From NCBI GenBank assembly GCA_943788095.1, contig CALSOZ010000001.1, forward strand, positions 124,001 to 188,000: DNA of 64,000 nucleotides, in the 5' to 3' direction. Below the pieces are notes generated by a model. The model worked only from the letters and a program-made list of their open reading frames with translations, made no database searches and had not been told where the DNA came from. The DNA comes from an uncultured Flavobacteriaceae bacterium (GTDB lineage Bacteria > Bacteroidota > Bacteroidia > Flavobacteriales > Flavobacteriaceae). Positions 27,824 to 37,182 of the stretch are shown here, one piece after another (position 1 is the stretch's first letter; each line of letters opens with the position of its first letter). A program made the translations under genes and the position numbers.

Positions 27824-28174
27824 GTGATAAAAATAAATGGAATTGAAATTTTTGTTGAAGCATTTAATCTCAATAATTTGACCAAATCAATAATTAAAAG
27901 TCATTTAAACAAACTTGAAAACAATTATGATTCCAAAGGATTAAAAGAAAAGTTTGTAGTAGTTTATTATAATTTAAGAACAAATACCTTTAAAAAGGCT
28001 TTTGAGAAATATAAGGACTATATAGAAAATGAGCATAAGTTTATTTATCCTAGAGTCAAAGAAGCTGAAGAAATAACAACAAAATATACTGATAGCAGAA
28101 TGTTCAAAACTTTTCATGATAGAGAAGGTAAAGAAGTCATTTTGTATCATTTAGTCTTAATGTTTCCAAAGTAA
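27824..28174 (+). CDS. Hypothetical protein, or C-terminal part of the preceding gene
   Basis: A 116-residue frame that starts with GTG 27824. Upstream the frame is open to 27737 but has no ATG, and the upstream codons translate sensibly (GKSSKGIKAGSVDGVIKINGIE). Combined with the preceding gene the span is 1273 bases, three times 424 plus one, the same excess of one base seen in the other broken genes of this window. So this is either a small second gene of a pair or the end of a roughly 423-residue protein. No domain is recognised; the C-terminus ends LYHLVLMFPK. Confidence 0.5.
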   Translation: MIKINGIEIFVEAFNLNNLTKSIIKSHLNKLENNYDSKGLKEKFVVVYYNLRTNTFKKAFEKYKDYIENEHKFIYPRVKEAEEITTKYTDSRMFKTFHDREGKEVILYHLVLMFPK

Positions 28175-28191
28175 AATAACTTTACCCCGCT

Positions 28192-28237
28192 CCTCAAAGT
28201 TTGACTGCGTCGAATCTTTGATTTCCCGACTTTGAGG
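28192..28237. repeat. Inverted repeat in gap before trpS
   Basis: CCTCAAAGT (28192-28200) and ACTTTGAGG (28229-28237) form a perfect 9-bp stem around a 28-base loop, flanked by partly matching CCCCGCT and CCCCGCT sequences. There is no T tract. It lies 18 bases after the island's last frame and could be the island's right border or a weak terminator. Confidence 0.5.
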
Positions 28238-28323
28238 CCCCGCTACCACACAAATCCTTTCGTGCAACTTGTATCCTAAAGCATCTTAATAGAGCTCCCC
28301 GCATTCAAAACTCCTAAAAAAAA

Positions 28324-28354
28324 TTGAGCGATTGCCTCAAAAAAAGTACCTTTG
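28324..28354 (+). promoter_or_regulatory. Predicted promoter for trpS
   Basis: TTG (28324-28326), 20 bases, then TACCTTTG (28347-28354), an exact TAnnTTTG. The expected start of transcription is about 20 bases before the trpS ATG. Confidence 0.5.
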
Positions 28355-28380
28355 CTATTCATTCGGATAAAAAATAGACA

Positions 28381-29349
28381 ATGGCAAGAATTTTAACAGG
28401 CGTACAGAGTACAGGCACCCCACACCTCGGAAATATTTTAGGTGCAATTATGCCTGCAATTGAAATGAGTAACGACCCAAAAAATGATTCTTATCTATTT
28501 ATTGCCGATATGCATTCGCTCACTCAAATAAAGGACGCAAAAACATTGCGTCAAAACACCTATGCCACTGCGGCGACTTGGTTGGCATTTGGATTAGACA
28601 TCAAAAAAACAGTGTTTTACCGACAAAGTGATGTCCCACAAGTCACAGAATTGTCTTGGTATTTGAGTTGCTTTTTTCCGTTTTCTCGATTGGAATTAGC
28701 CCATAGTTTCAAGGACAAGGCCGACCGCTTGGAAGATGTCAATGGAGGGTTGTTCACCTATCCCATGTTGATGGCCGCCGATATTTTACTGTACGATGCC
28801 AATATCATTCCTGTTGGGAAAGACCAGCTCCAACACATTGAAATGACCCGCGATGTAGCCTCCAGAGTGCACGCAAAAATCGGAGAGGTCTTTGTGATTC
28901 CAGAAGCTAAAGTCCAAGAAGAAAATATGCTTATTCCAGGCCTTGATGGTCAAAAAATGAGCAAGAGTAAAGGCAATGTGATCGATATTTTTCAAACCGA
29001 TAAAGCCTTGCGAAAGCAAATCATGTCCATTCAAACGGATAGCACAGCTCTAGAAGACCCTAAAGATTGGGCGAATTGTAATTGTTTTGCCATTTATAAG
29101 CTCCTAGCTTCAGAGGCGCAAATATCAGAGATGAAACAAAATTACGAAGCCGGAGGCTTTGGCTATGGCCATGCCAAACAAGCCTTGTTTGAATTGGTTT
29201 GTGAGCGCTTCTCAGAACCAAGAGAGCGTTACACTTATTATATGTCCAACTTAGAAGAAGTGGATCAAGCACTTGCTGTTGGTGCCAAAAAAGCGGCGGC
29301 CGTAGCAGATGGCGTATTGGCACGTGTTCGAGAGAAAATTGGCTACTAA
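28381..29349 (+). CDS. trpS: Tryptophanyl-tRNA synthetase
   Basis: Charges tRNA-Trp with tryptophan. This 322-residue class I enzyme has the HIGH-like motif TGTPHLGNILG near the N-terminus and KMSKS at residues 192-196, plus the IADMHSLTQI and GKDQLQHIEMTRDVA segments shared by bacterial TrpRS. The gene stands alone and converges with dprA, overlapping it by 4 bases at the stop codons. The upstream promoter match supports the ATG at 28381. Confidence 0.96.
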   Translation: MARILTGVQSTGTPHLGNILGAIMPAIEMSNDPKNDSYLFIADMHSLTQIKDAKTLRQNTYATAATWLAFGLDIKKTVFYRQSDVPQVTELSWYLSCFFPFSRLELAHSFKDKADRLEDVNGGLFTYPMLMAADILLYDANIIPVGKDQLQHIEMTRDVASRVHAKIGEVFVIPEAKVQEENMLIPGLDGQKMSKSKGNVIDIFQTDKALRKQIMSIQTDSTALEDPKDWANCNCFAIYKLLASEAQISEMKQNYEAGGFGYGHAKQALFELVCERFSEPRERYTYYMSNLEEVDQALAVGAKKAAAVADGVLARVREKIGY

Positions 29350-30446
29350 ACCAACTCAAATTCTTTTCCGGGCAGAGGTCTGCAAACGCCTTTTAATTCT
29401 AGGTTTAACAATAAATAAGCTGCTTTGGACGTGGGCATTTCACAGGCAATAGCAATCACATCCAAGGCGGTTTTTTCTTCTTTCTTTAAATAGTTATAAA
29501 TTATTTTCTCGTCAGAGTCAAGTTCTACAAATAGCTTTTTTTGTACTATTTTTTTTTGGGTTTCCAACGACCAGTTGAGGATGTAAGGAATATCTGCTGG
29601 GGTAGAAACCAAATGCGCATTTTTAGTTTTGATCAAATTCAAACAGCCCTGACTTTGACTGTCGGTGATTCGACCGAGAAGAGCAAACACCTCTCTATTA
29701 TATCCAAAAGCCATGGCCGCTGTTGCCAAACTCCCGCCTTTTTCGGCAGATTCAATGACAATTATGGCTTCGCTCAATCCTGCGATAAGCCGATTCCGTC
29801 TTAAAAAATTTGAAGGATCCATCACAGCAGTACTCCAAAAATCAGTCACAAAACCACCTTGGTTTTCTATTAAGTGTCGAAATTTGAGATGTTGTTTTGG
29901 ATAGGTGTTTTGAAGGCCTTGCGCCATGCAACCCACGGTTTGAAGCTGATGTTTTAAAGCCGATTTATGAGCCACAATATCAGTTCCATAAGCAAATCCA
30001 GACACAACAATGGGATTGAACTCGGCAAGCGTTTCTACGATTTTCTCACATTGCGAGGTGCCGTAGGTCGTAATTTTTCGGGTGCCAACAATACTAATAA
30101 TGGGTGTATGGTCCCATTTAATGTTCCCTTTTTGAAACAATACAATGGGGCCATCAATACAGTGTTTTAATTTAAATGGATACTGGGTATCTTCAAAATA
30201 AAGCCCTTGAATCTTGTGTTTTTCCATAAAACTAAGCTCTTTTTCGGCCGCTTTAAGATGTTTTGTTTCATGTAGATGTTTGATGGTCTGTGTGCCAATC
30301 CCTTCTATTTTTGAAAGGTTGGTTTTGGTTTCTTTAAAAACAGCCTCGGAGCTGCCACAGTGGTGAATTAGTTTTTTCGCCGTGATGTCGCCAATATTAG
30401 GCACGGCCTGCAATGCAAGCGCATATAGGAGTTGAGATGAGTTCAT
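29346..30446 (-). CDS. dprA: DNA-processing protein DprA
   Basis: A 366-residue DprA/Smf protein, which loads RecA on incoming single-stranded DNA in natural transformation. An N-terminal helix-hairpin-helix-like region (residues about 10-70, AVPNIGDITAKKLI) is followed by the extended Rossmann fold with SIVGTRKITTYG, VVSGFAYGTDIVAH, VTDFWSTAVMDPSNFLRRNRLIAGLS, and VIESAEKGGS. It ends with a C-terminal winged-helix domain (KTALDVIAIACEMPTSKAAYLLL). All parts are present. Confidence 0.95.
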   Translation of the reverse strand: MNSSQLLYALALQAVPNIGDITAKKLIHHCGSSEAVFKETKTNLSKIEGIGTQTIKHLHETKHLKAAEKELSFMEKHKIQGLYFEDTQYPFKLKHCIDGPIVLFQKGNIKWDHTPIISIVGTRKITTYGTSQCEKIVETLAEFNPIVVSGFAYGTDIVAHKSALKHQLQTVGCMAQGLQNTYPKQHLKFRHLIENQGGFVTDFWSTAVMDPSNFLRRNRLIAGLSEAIIVIESAEKGGSLATAAMAFGYNREVFALLGRITDSQSQGCLNLIKTKNAHLVSTPADIPYILNWSLETQKKIVQKKLFVELDSDEKIIYNYLKKEEKTALDVIAIACEMPTSKAAYLLLNLELKGVCRPLPGKEFELV

Positions 30447-30499
30447 AGGGGGCTATGTTTGCTGTAAATATAAGCAACCCTACAAACATATCCCTAAAT

Positions 30500-33400
30500 T
30501 TATGGTAACGTAATAAACTCTAACTCATTTCCATAAAACACTCCATTACAATCCTCACCATAAGCTCTAAAATAATAGGTTGTGTTAGGTTGAAGATTAT
30601 ACATATAAGAATCATATGGTCCGTTTAGACTTCCATTTTCAGATGAAAAATCATTAACATCATCAATTGTAGGGTTCGCGGATGTACTCCAAACAATACC
30701 TCTAGATTTCATTTTAGTGTATGAGGTGATGTTAGTAGCTGTTTGTGCTTGGTCAGAGCTGATATTAAATGCAGCAACGGTTTGTATGTCAATTGGTGGA
30801 ATCAAACTAGGGTCTTGGAAACAATAGGTATCATCTAAATTATTTGACACATTAATATCTCCAAACGTACAATCAAGTCCATCATTCTCTAGCACAAAGA
30901 GCTTACAAGGGAAGTCATTTAAATCTAATTGTTGGTTGTTTTGAACTGTTAGACTTGTATACACCTTAAGTAATGATTCAAAATTAATGTCATTTAGAGT
31001 TTGATTAGAATTTAAATAAAAAGAATTTTGATTGTAGACTTTATCACCCGTTGTCTCTAATTTTGGCATATGAATCTTAGAAAGGCTGCCATTATTTTGA
31101 ACATCTAAGTTTTTATGAACAGTTGTAAGTTCAGGGAAAATTACTTCAGAAAGAGAGTCATTATTATTTATGGTTATTTTATAAAAATCTTCTAGACTTG
31201 GCGCATTAATTTCCTCTAACAATTTATTGTTACTAATTAAAATGTAAGGTTCATGCCAATAATCTTTATCTTTAACATCATTTGAAGATTTTAAACTATC
31301 AAAACTTACGCTTTTTAATGATCTCATTATCATGAAACTTCAATTTCTCCTGACTCTGGACCTTTGTTAATATTTATTAACAGTTTATTTCCTCTAATTT
31401 TTCATTATCGACGAATTTGTATTGTAGTGCTTCTAAGATCTCAAGCCAGTCCCTAAACGAATTGATTTTCAAATTTGAATTCTCAGTTGATTCTAAAGGG
31501 GGTAGAACCTCCACCATCATTCCATCCTACGACTATTTGTAAAAGCTGTCCATTTAGGTTAATTTCAGATTAGACGATCATTGTATTTCCAATCGCAAAA
31601 TAATGATACCTAGCGTTAGTCCCTTCCCAACTATGCTAAGTCTAGTTCATTTAAATTTTCATTGTTACTAATTGAACTTTCACGGGGCCCACTAGTTTGT
31701 AGTTCTGGCAATAAAAATTTTTCAATATTATTATTGTTAACCACATTTAGCCTATTGTGAAATTTCCCTTAGTTTTGGCGCGTTGAATTCCCTTAGTGAG
31801 TACTCATATTTTAAAATCAAATTTCCCTGTAACTCCTATCCAAACTAGGAAAGTTAACAATCACTATATTACTGTAGTTTGGAGAGCCATATTCCCAATT
31901 TAAATTTCTTAAAGAGATTATATTTTGAAATGTGATTTCAGAAGTAGTAGTGATTGTATAGTTTTCAGGGCTAAAATCTCCTGAATCCGTAGAAAAATTA
32001 TAAATATGATTTCGGTTTGGGTCTTCGTTAGCTATTGCAATTTGATTACCATAAACGGTATCCCCACCAATTGTGGTCACAAAAGGCCTTACAAATAATG
32101 AGTCTACAGGAACTCCAACCAAATCCAGCTCAAAAATAGGAGGGACTTCTTTCCAGAATCCGCCATCATAATAGGCTTGCTCTACTTTTGGATCTAAGGT
32201 TGTCGGTCCACCAGTAGTATTATAACAAAGCCCCGCTGAAGCTATATTTTGAATATTATCAGTTACTATTTCTGCGCCAAAGGTTACAGCATTTGCAAAA
32301 ACTATGGCTTCAATATTGTTAATTAAGGTTACATCAATTGAAGAACAATCAGAAATACTTAATACCATAGAATCCTCTAGCTCTTCAAGACTCCCACATG
32401 AGTCATTTTGAGCTTTTACAGTAAGGGTTACTGAACCAGAATTAAAATCTTCATTTGTTGGGACATATTTAGGATTAGGGGAGTTGGAATTATCAAAAGT
32501 TCCATTTCCACTAGTTGTCCAAAAAATATTGGTTGCATTCCCCACATTTCCTGCTATTTGAAAGATCTCTCCAGAACAAATTGTTGCATCAGCTCCAGCT
32601 TCAGCAGTTGGATAACATGTACTACAATCAGTAAAACTTAGGGTTCCAGTGATTGAAACGGCAGCACAAGTTCCTGGATCGGTCTCGATAGTGTAAATGT
32701 ACGAGGAACCGTCGATTAGAGTGCTGCCGGGGGTCCCTTGAATGATGATCCGATTCCCAACAATCGACGAGGTAATTCCAGAGGGCAAGCCTGTAATCGT
32801 TGCGCTTGATTGAGAATTTTCGATAAGGTACTCTATGGGTTCTATGGGCTCGAGAAGGCATGAGCTTACGTTTTGCTCGCCAAGATCTAGCAGAATTTGA
32901 GGAGCTGGTTCGAATGTGATTTTTCCATAGGCAACTCTATTCGGACCATTCGACTGTGGCACTTGGACTTGGTACTCAAAAGTACTTGTTTGCAATAGTT
33001 GCTGGGTAATTTTTCCAGAGATGACCAATTCATTGTTTGTAAGTTCAAAAGTGAGTCCTGATGGCAGTCCAATCACCGTTATTCCAGAAACTACTTCAGA
33101 AAATGAATAAAAAATTGGTTCAATCTCAACATTTGCACAAACCGATTGATTATTGGTTCCAGTTGATGAAATTAGAATAATACTAGTATCATCAGGTGTA
33201 ATCACGGTGATGTCCCAGCTTGTGCCATTCCAAATCCATTGCAGGTAATCTCCATTTTGAACTCCGTCAGGAAGTTCAAAGGCAAAGTCATCGCCATCGT
33301 CACCATCAGCTCCTTTAAGGGAGTTTATGAACGTTTGTTCATCGCCCGTATTTCCAAGTTCTAACCAAACTTCATAGGCCGATGGTCCTGCCAAACCATC

Positions 33401-33898
33401 TTCACCATCTTCACCTGGCTCGCCAGCTTCGCCTTGAGGTCCTGCAGTTCCAGCTCCTGGCGCATATAGTGCAAACGGAACGGCTGTGAGTTGTTGTAAG
33501 CTTAATGCTTCGAAGTCGTTGCACTGTCCCGTAATATCAAAATCGACTTTTAGGGATTTCATCGCAGCTGACCATTCGATATCGCTCCACTGACTACCGC
33601 CAATTGGGGTGCCTGTACCAATTACCAAATTAACCATTCCTTGAGAATCAGTAGTGGTTCTGACATGCTCTATATATTCATAATTCCCTGTTTCGTCAAT
33701 GAGTGAGAATTGTAGACAGATCTCCTTATTTCTTAATGGACTGTCTTTTTGATTGGCACCTGGAAGTTCTACCTCGCTTGTGTTTAGGATTAGGGCCTGA
33801 TAACTAATTCCGCTGCGTTGGTCTTGAGCCGCTATAAATGTAGCATTGAAAAGACATAAAAATAGAACGAATTTTAGAGGTTGAAATATATTTTGCAT
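30500..33898 (-). pseudogene. Decayed giant surface protein: collagen-like, Ig-like and leucine-rich repeats
   Basis: Two large open parts (33898-31817 and 31333-30500) belong to one protein. The first has a signal peptide (LFNATFIAAQ), a TonB-box-free adhesin N-terminus, a collagen-like GxY stretch (GPQGEAGEPGEDGEDG, about residues 150-170), Ig-like/PKD-like units, and the first leucine-rich-type repeats. The second continues those repeats and ends with a fibronectin-III-like domain (LQPNTTYYFRAYGED). Between them, 31334-31816 translates in scattered frames to repeat remnants (LREFNAPKLREIS, NNNNIEKFLLPELQTSG, FVDNEKLEEI) broken by several stops and shifts. The decay could be real or could reflect a bad consensus across repeats. 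It is the third gene of a three-gene surface operon. Confidence 0.75.
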
Positions 33899-33900
33899 GC

Positions 33901-34958
33901 TTACTGTTTTTGCGTTAAAACGATTAGAACCCTTCGATTAGAATCATAAATTTTTTGATTGAACTGACTGGTTTCACCCGCCCCTTTGACGGTACATTGT
34001 GTTGGGTTTACTTGCTTAGAAATTAAAAATTCCCGAACACTTAGCGCCCTGTTGTCAGAGAGTGTTTGATTGGACTCTGTATTTCCTGTCGTGTCATCGG
34101 CATACCCAACAAGGGTTGCTGCTGTCGTTGTATTCTTTCGTAAATAATCGGCGAGAGCTTCCAGTTTTTGATATTGATCTTTATCAATTTTATAAGAATC
34201 TAGATTAAAAAAGACCGTGACTTCTGGTATTTGTTTGGAAGGTTGTTTAAGTGAATTTATGGCCAATTTTAAAGTTTGGATTTCTTGGACCATGTTTACT
34301 TGATTCCCTGGAGCACCAACGTTAGAGTTGTTGTGTTCATGATCTTGAGCGTCTTGTTTGTTTGTTTTCAAATGAATTCTAAAATAGAGTTGATTGGATA
34401 CATACGAAAGGGATTCCGATCCTTGATCGTTCGGTTTTATCGCCATCGAAAAATTATAACCAAGGTCCAGCCCAAAAGTATTTGAATCAATGATTTTGGT
34501 GAAAAGCCCTATACTGGGGTTAAGCCAAAATCCATTGACTTCTTTTTCATCATTTAGGCTAAATGTTTCGCCTCCAATTTTTTGTTTCCCCGACGCTAAA
34601 TAAAGGAAGTCTGCACTTGCTTGAATCGCTAATAGGTTTTTATAAATTGGTTTTTGATACTGAAGAAACCCTCCTAGATAATTCGTTTTCCAATCATAAT
34701 TTTCATAGCCATCTCCCCCGTTGCATTAAACTGTTGAAAGCTAATTCCGTAGTTAATTTTTTGTTTGAGCAATCGGAAAGACGCCAGTCCTAAACGAGAA
34801 TAAAGCCCCGAAGAGGAGGTCACATTTTCGTTGGAGACCCCCATAGAGTTTTCATAGTCGTATGAAGTAAAATTGAGTCCAGTTTCAAGAGAAATTTCTT
34901 GTGCTGACCCTGTTGTCCAAATAAGTAAAACACTAATAATTGTGATTAAATTTTTCAA
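33901..34958 (-). CDS. OmpA family outer-membrane protein, broken by a one-base deletion
   Basis: The intact protein would have about 352 residues: a signal peptide (LIWTTGSAQ), an N-terminal beta-barrel of about 180 residues, and a C-terminal OmpA peptidoglycan-binding domain with VFFNLDSYKIDKDQYQKLEALADYL, LVGYADDTTGN and SDNRALSVREFLI. The first frame stops after 94 codons; the barrel continues in another frame from DGYENYDWK onwards. The switch is at the C5 run 34715-34719 (G5 on the coding strand), where one more base restores a single frame. The start overlaps the upstream T9SS gene by 4 bases. Confidence 0.8.
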
Positions 34959-35479
34959 AGTTTCTTTATGATTTTAGTTTGGAAATTAAGGTTTTGACCA
35001 ATCAGCGAAATGATATATTCACTGTCAGAAAGAAAAGGGAGGTCTAATAAAATAGATTTATTTGAGGTTTGCACTGTGGTTGTCAATACGTTTCGACCCA
35101 GGATATCTATAATTGTAATTTGAATGGGATCATACTCCGACTGAAACTCAAAGTTGAGTTGGGTTGAAAATGGATTTGGATAAAATTTAATCCCCTCTAA
35201 ATTTGAAATAGATTGTACTGTATAGTTATTAAACATGGGATGTTGATACCCTTGTATAACAGATGTTGAAGTTAATTCAGAGGATCCAATGACAGACGAT
35301 TGCCCGACTGTTTGAGAGATTGAATAATTACCACGGACTTGGCTGCTTCCTAACGCTCCAATGGATTGATGGTGTAACTGGGCATAGACGGAAGTGGTAA
35401 ACAAAAACAGCGCTAAAATGAATAGCAGATTTCTGGTGCTGGATAAAAACTTCTCTTTAATGCGCATTCGTAAATTCAT
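34955..35479 (-). CDS. T9SS type A sorting-domain protein
   Basis: A 174-residue secreted protein: signal peptide (LFLFTTSVYAQ), a mature part with SIGALGSSQVRGNYSISQTVGQSSVIGS, and a C-terminal type A sorting domain of about 80 residues (IKFYPNPFSTQLNF, ITIIDILGRNVLT, then KIIKKL), which targets it through the type IX secretion system. The cargo part is very small, so it may be a surface-anchored tag protein for the OmpA and collagen-like proteins encoded next. It is the first gene of the three-gene unit. Confidence 0.85.
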   Translation of the reverse strand: MNLRMRIKEKFLSSTRNLLFILALFLFTTSVYAQLHHQSIGALGSSQVRGNYSISQTVGQSSVIGSSELTSTSVIQGYQHPMFNNYTVQSISNLEGIKFYPNPFSTQLNFEFQSEYDPIQITIIDILGRNVLTTTVQTSNKSILLDLPFLSDSEYIISLIGQNLNFQTKIIKKL

Positions 35480-35656
35480 TTAATTATTGAAAACTGAAAA
35501 AACACTTGTATAAAGCGCTCAACACATTCGCATAAATAAATTAACAAAGAGTATACTTAGGGAGGTGAAAGTTGAAGTTTAACACAATAAAAACTCTAAC
35601 TACACAAAAGTAGAGAAATATAATTGTTTTTACAAAAAAAATTATAACTTTGGTTT

Positions 35657-36596
35657 ATGCAACTAAATCAGTACATAAGCGATTTACTTTACCGTTATGA
35701 ATGCGTAACACTTCCAAATTTCGGAGCCTTTTTATCGCATCCTGTTTCGGCAAAGATTAATGAGGCCACCAATGATTTTTATCCGCCACAAAAACGGTTG
35801 TCATTTAATGCACAGCTGCAATCTAACGATGGTCTTTTAGCCTCCTATATTTCAGAGGTTGAAAACATTCCATACGAAGCAGCGACTCGCAAAATTGAAA
35901 CACAAGTTTCACAACTTAAATCGAGTTTAGAAAAAGGGGAAACTATTGAATTCAAAAATATTGGCGAATTATCCACTTCTAAAGAAGGAAAAGTGATGTT
36001 TGCTCCGTCGGAAACTCTTAATTACTTGACTGAATCTTTTGGGTTAGCTGGTTTTGTATCGCCCTCAATTGAACGACAAGCACATCAAGCAATGGTTGAA
36101 AAACTAGAAGCCACTGGTGCTATCGCCTTGTCTCCAACACGATTCTAAATCCAATCAATACATGAAATATGCCGCTATTGCGGTACTTGCCCTTGGGTTG
36201 AGTGGTTCAATTGGATCTAATTTGTACCTGACTCAAATTGAGCGTCAAAATAATTTAGCCATTGATGCCGCAACTGCAACCTTAGATAACAAAATACAAG
36301 AAGCAACCTTTGTCATTGAAAACCCATTACCTGCGGTCATGGTTAATTTAAAAAAGCAAAGCGGAAATTTTCACGTTGTTGCGGGTGCTTTTAGAATTGA
36401 AGCCAACTGTAACAAAAAACTAAATCAGCTAAAAGCGTTAGGGTTTAATGCGCGAAAAATCGGTAAAAACAGATTTGGACTTCACCAAGTTGTTTACGAA
36501 AGTTTCGAAACTCGAAAAGAAGCAGAAAAAGCCCTTTTTAAAATCAGAAAAGCACAGGATCGTGCTGCATGGATGTTGATCAAAAATATTCCCTAA
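35657..36596 (+). CDS. HU-CCDC81 and SPOR domain protein, broken by a one-base insertion
   Basis: A Bacteroidota envelope/cell-division-type protein of about 312 residues after repair. The N-terminal region (QYISDLLYRYECVTLPNFGAFL ... FKNIGELSTSKEGKVMF) is a tandem HU-CCDC81 domain; the C-terminal half has a membrane helix (MKYAAIAVLALGLSGSIGS) and a SPOR domain (NFHVVAGAFRIEANCNKKLNQLKALG) that binds denuded peptidoglycan. The first frame ends at 36148 and the second is open across it; removing one T near 36143-36147 joins them. The span is 940 bases, three times 313 plus one. Confidence 0.8.
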
Positions 36597-36669
36597 TTCA
36601 CTTTAGCCTTTATCCTAACAACTTAGTACAGGTTTCTGTGCTCTATCCCTCATTATACATTCTAAATAT

Positions 36670-37179
36670 ATGGAATCCAAACACCCTCAAGACTCAAAAA
36701 CTACGATGACCGACTCGGTGCTCCCAAGTGAAACCAACGCCATTCATACATTATTTGGTGGTGAGTTATTAGCGCGAATGGATCGTGCTGCGAGTATCGC
36801 TGCCCAACGTCATTCGGGTAAAATTGTAGTCACTGCTTCGGTAAATCATGTGGCATTTAAACATCCTGTTCCGTTAGGAAGTATCGTCACTGTGGAAGCA
36901 AAAGTGTCTCGCGCTTTTAAAAGTTCTATGGAAGTTTATATCGATGTTTGGGTCGATAATAAGGCTTCAAAAGGATCCATTAAAGTGAACGAAGCCATTT
37001 ATACATTTGTGGCGGTTGACAAAACTGGAACACCAGTTATAATTCCTCAATTAGTGCCTCAAACAGACGAAGAAATTAAACGCTTTGAAGGCGCCTTGCG
37101 TCGCAAACAATTAAGTTTAGTATTGGCTGGAAAAATGAAGGCTCAAGATGCAACGGAACTAAAAGCCCTTTTTAATTAA
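36670..37179 (+). CDS. Acyl-CoA thioesterase (hotdog fold)
   Basis: A 169-residue single-hotdog thioesterase of the YciA/BACH type, hydrolysing acyl-CoA to the free acid and CoA. Diagnostic segments are NAIHTLFGGELLARMDRAASIAAQRH, with the Asp of the active site, and VNHVAFKHPVPLGSIVTVEAKV, followed by IYTFVAVDKTGTP. It lies 73 bases after the HU-SPOR gene and converges on envC. Confidence 0.88.
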   Translation: MESKHPQDSKTTMTDSVLPSETNAIHTLFGGELLARMDRAASIAAQRHSGKIVVTASVNHVAFKHPVPLGSIVTVEAKVSRAFKSSMEVYIDVWVDNKASKGSIKVNEAIYTFVAVDKTGTPVIIPQLVPQTDEEIKRFEGALRRKQLSLVLAGKMKAQDATELKALFN

Positions 37180-37182
37180 CTT

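Noticed and set aside
32628-32861. Basic, Arg/His-rich minus-strand frame within the adhesin gene
   Set aside because: Alternate frame of the adhesin's repeat region with no start signal or homology-like pattern.
35645-35652. TAACTTTG, an exact -7 element before the HU-SPOR gene
   Set aside because: It ends only four bases before the ATG, so transcription would start inside the coding sequence; no TTTG lies at the right spacing.
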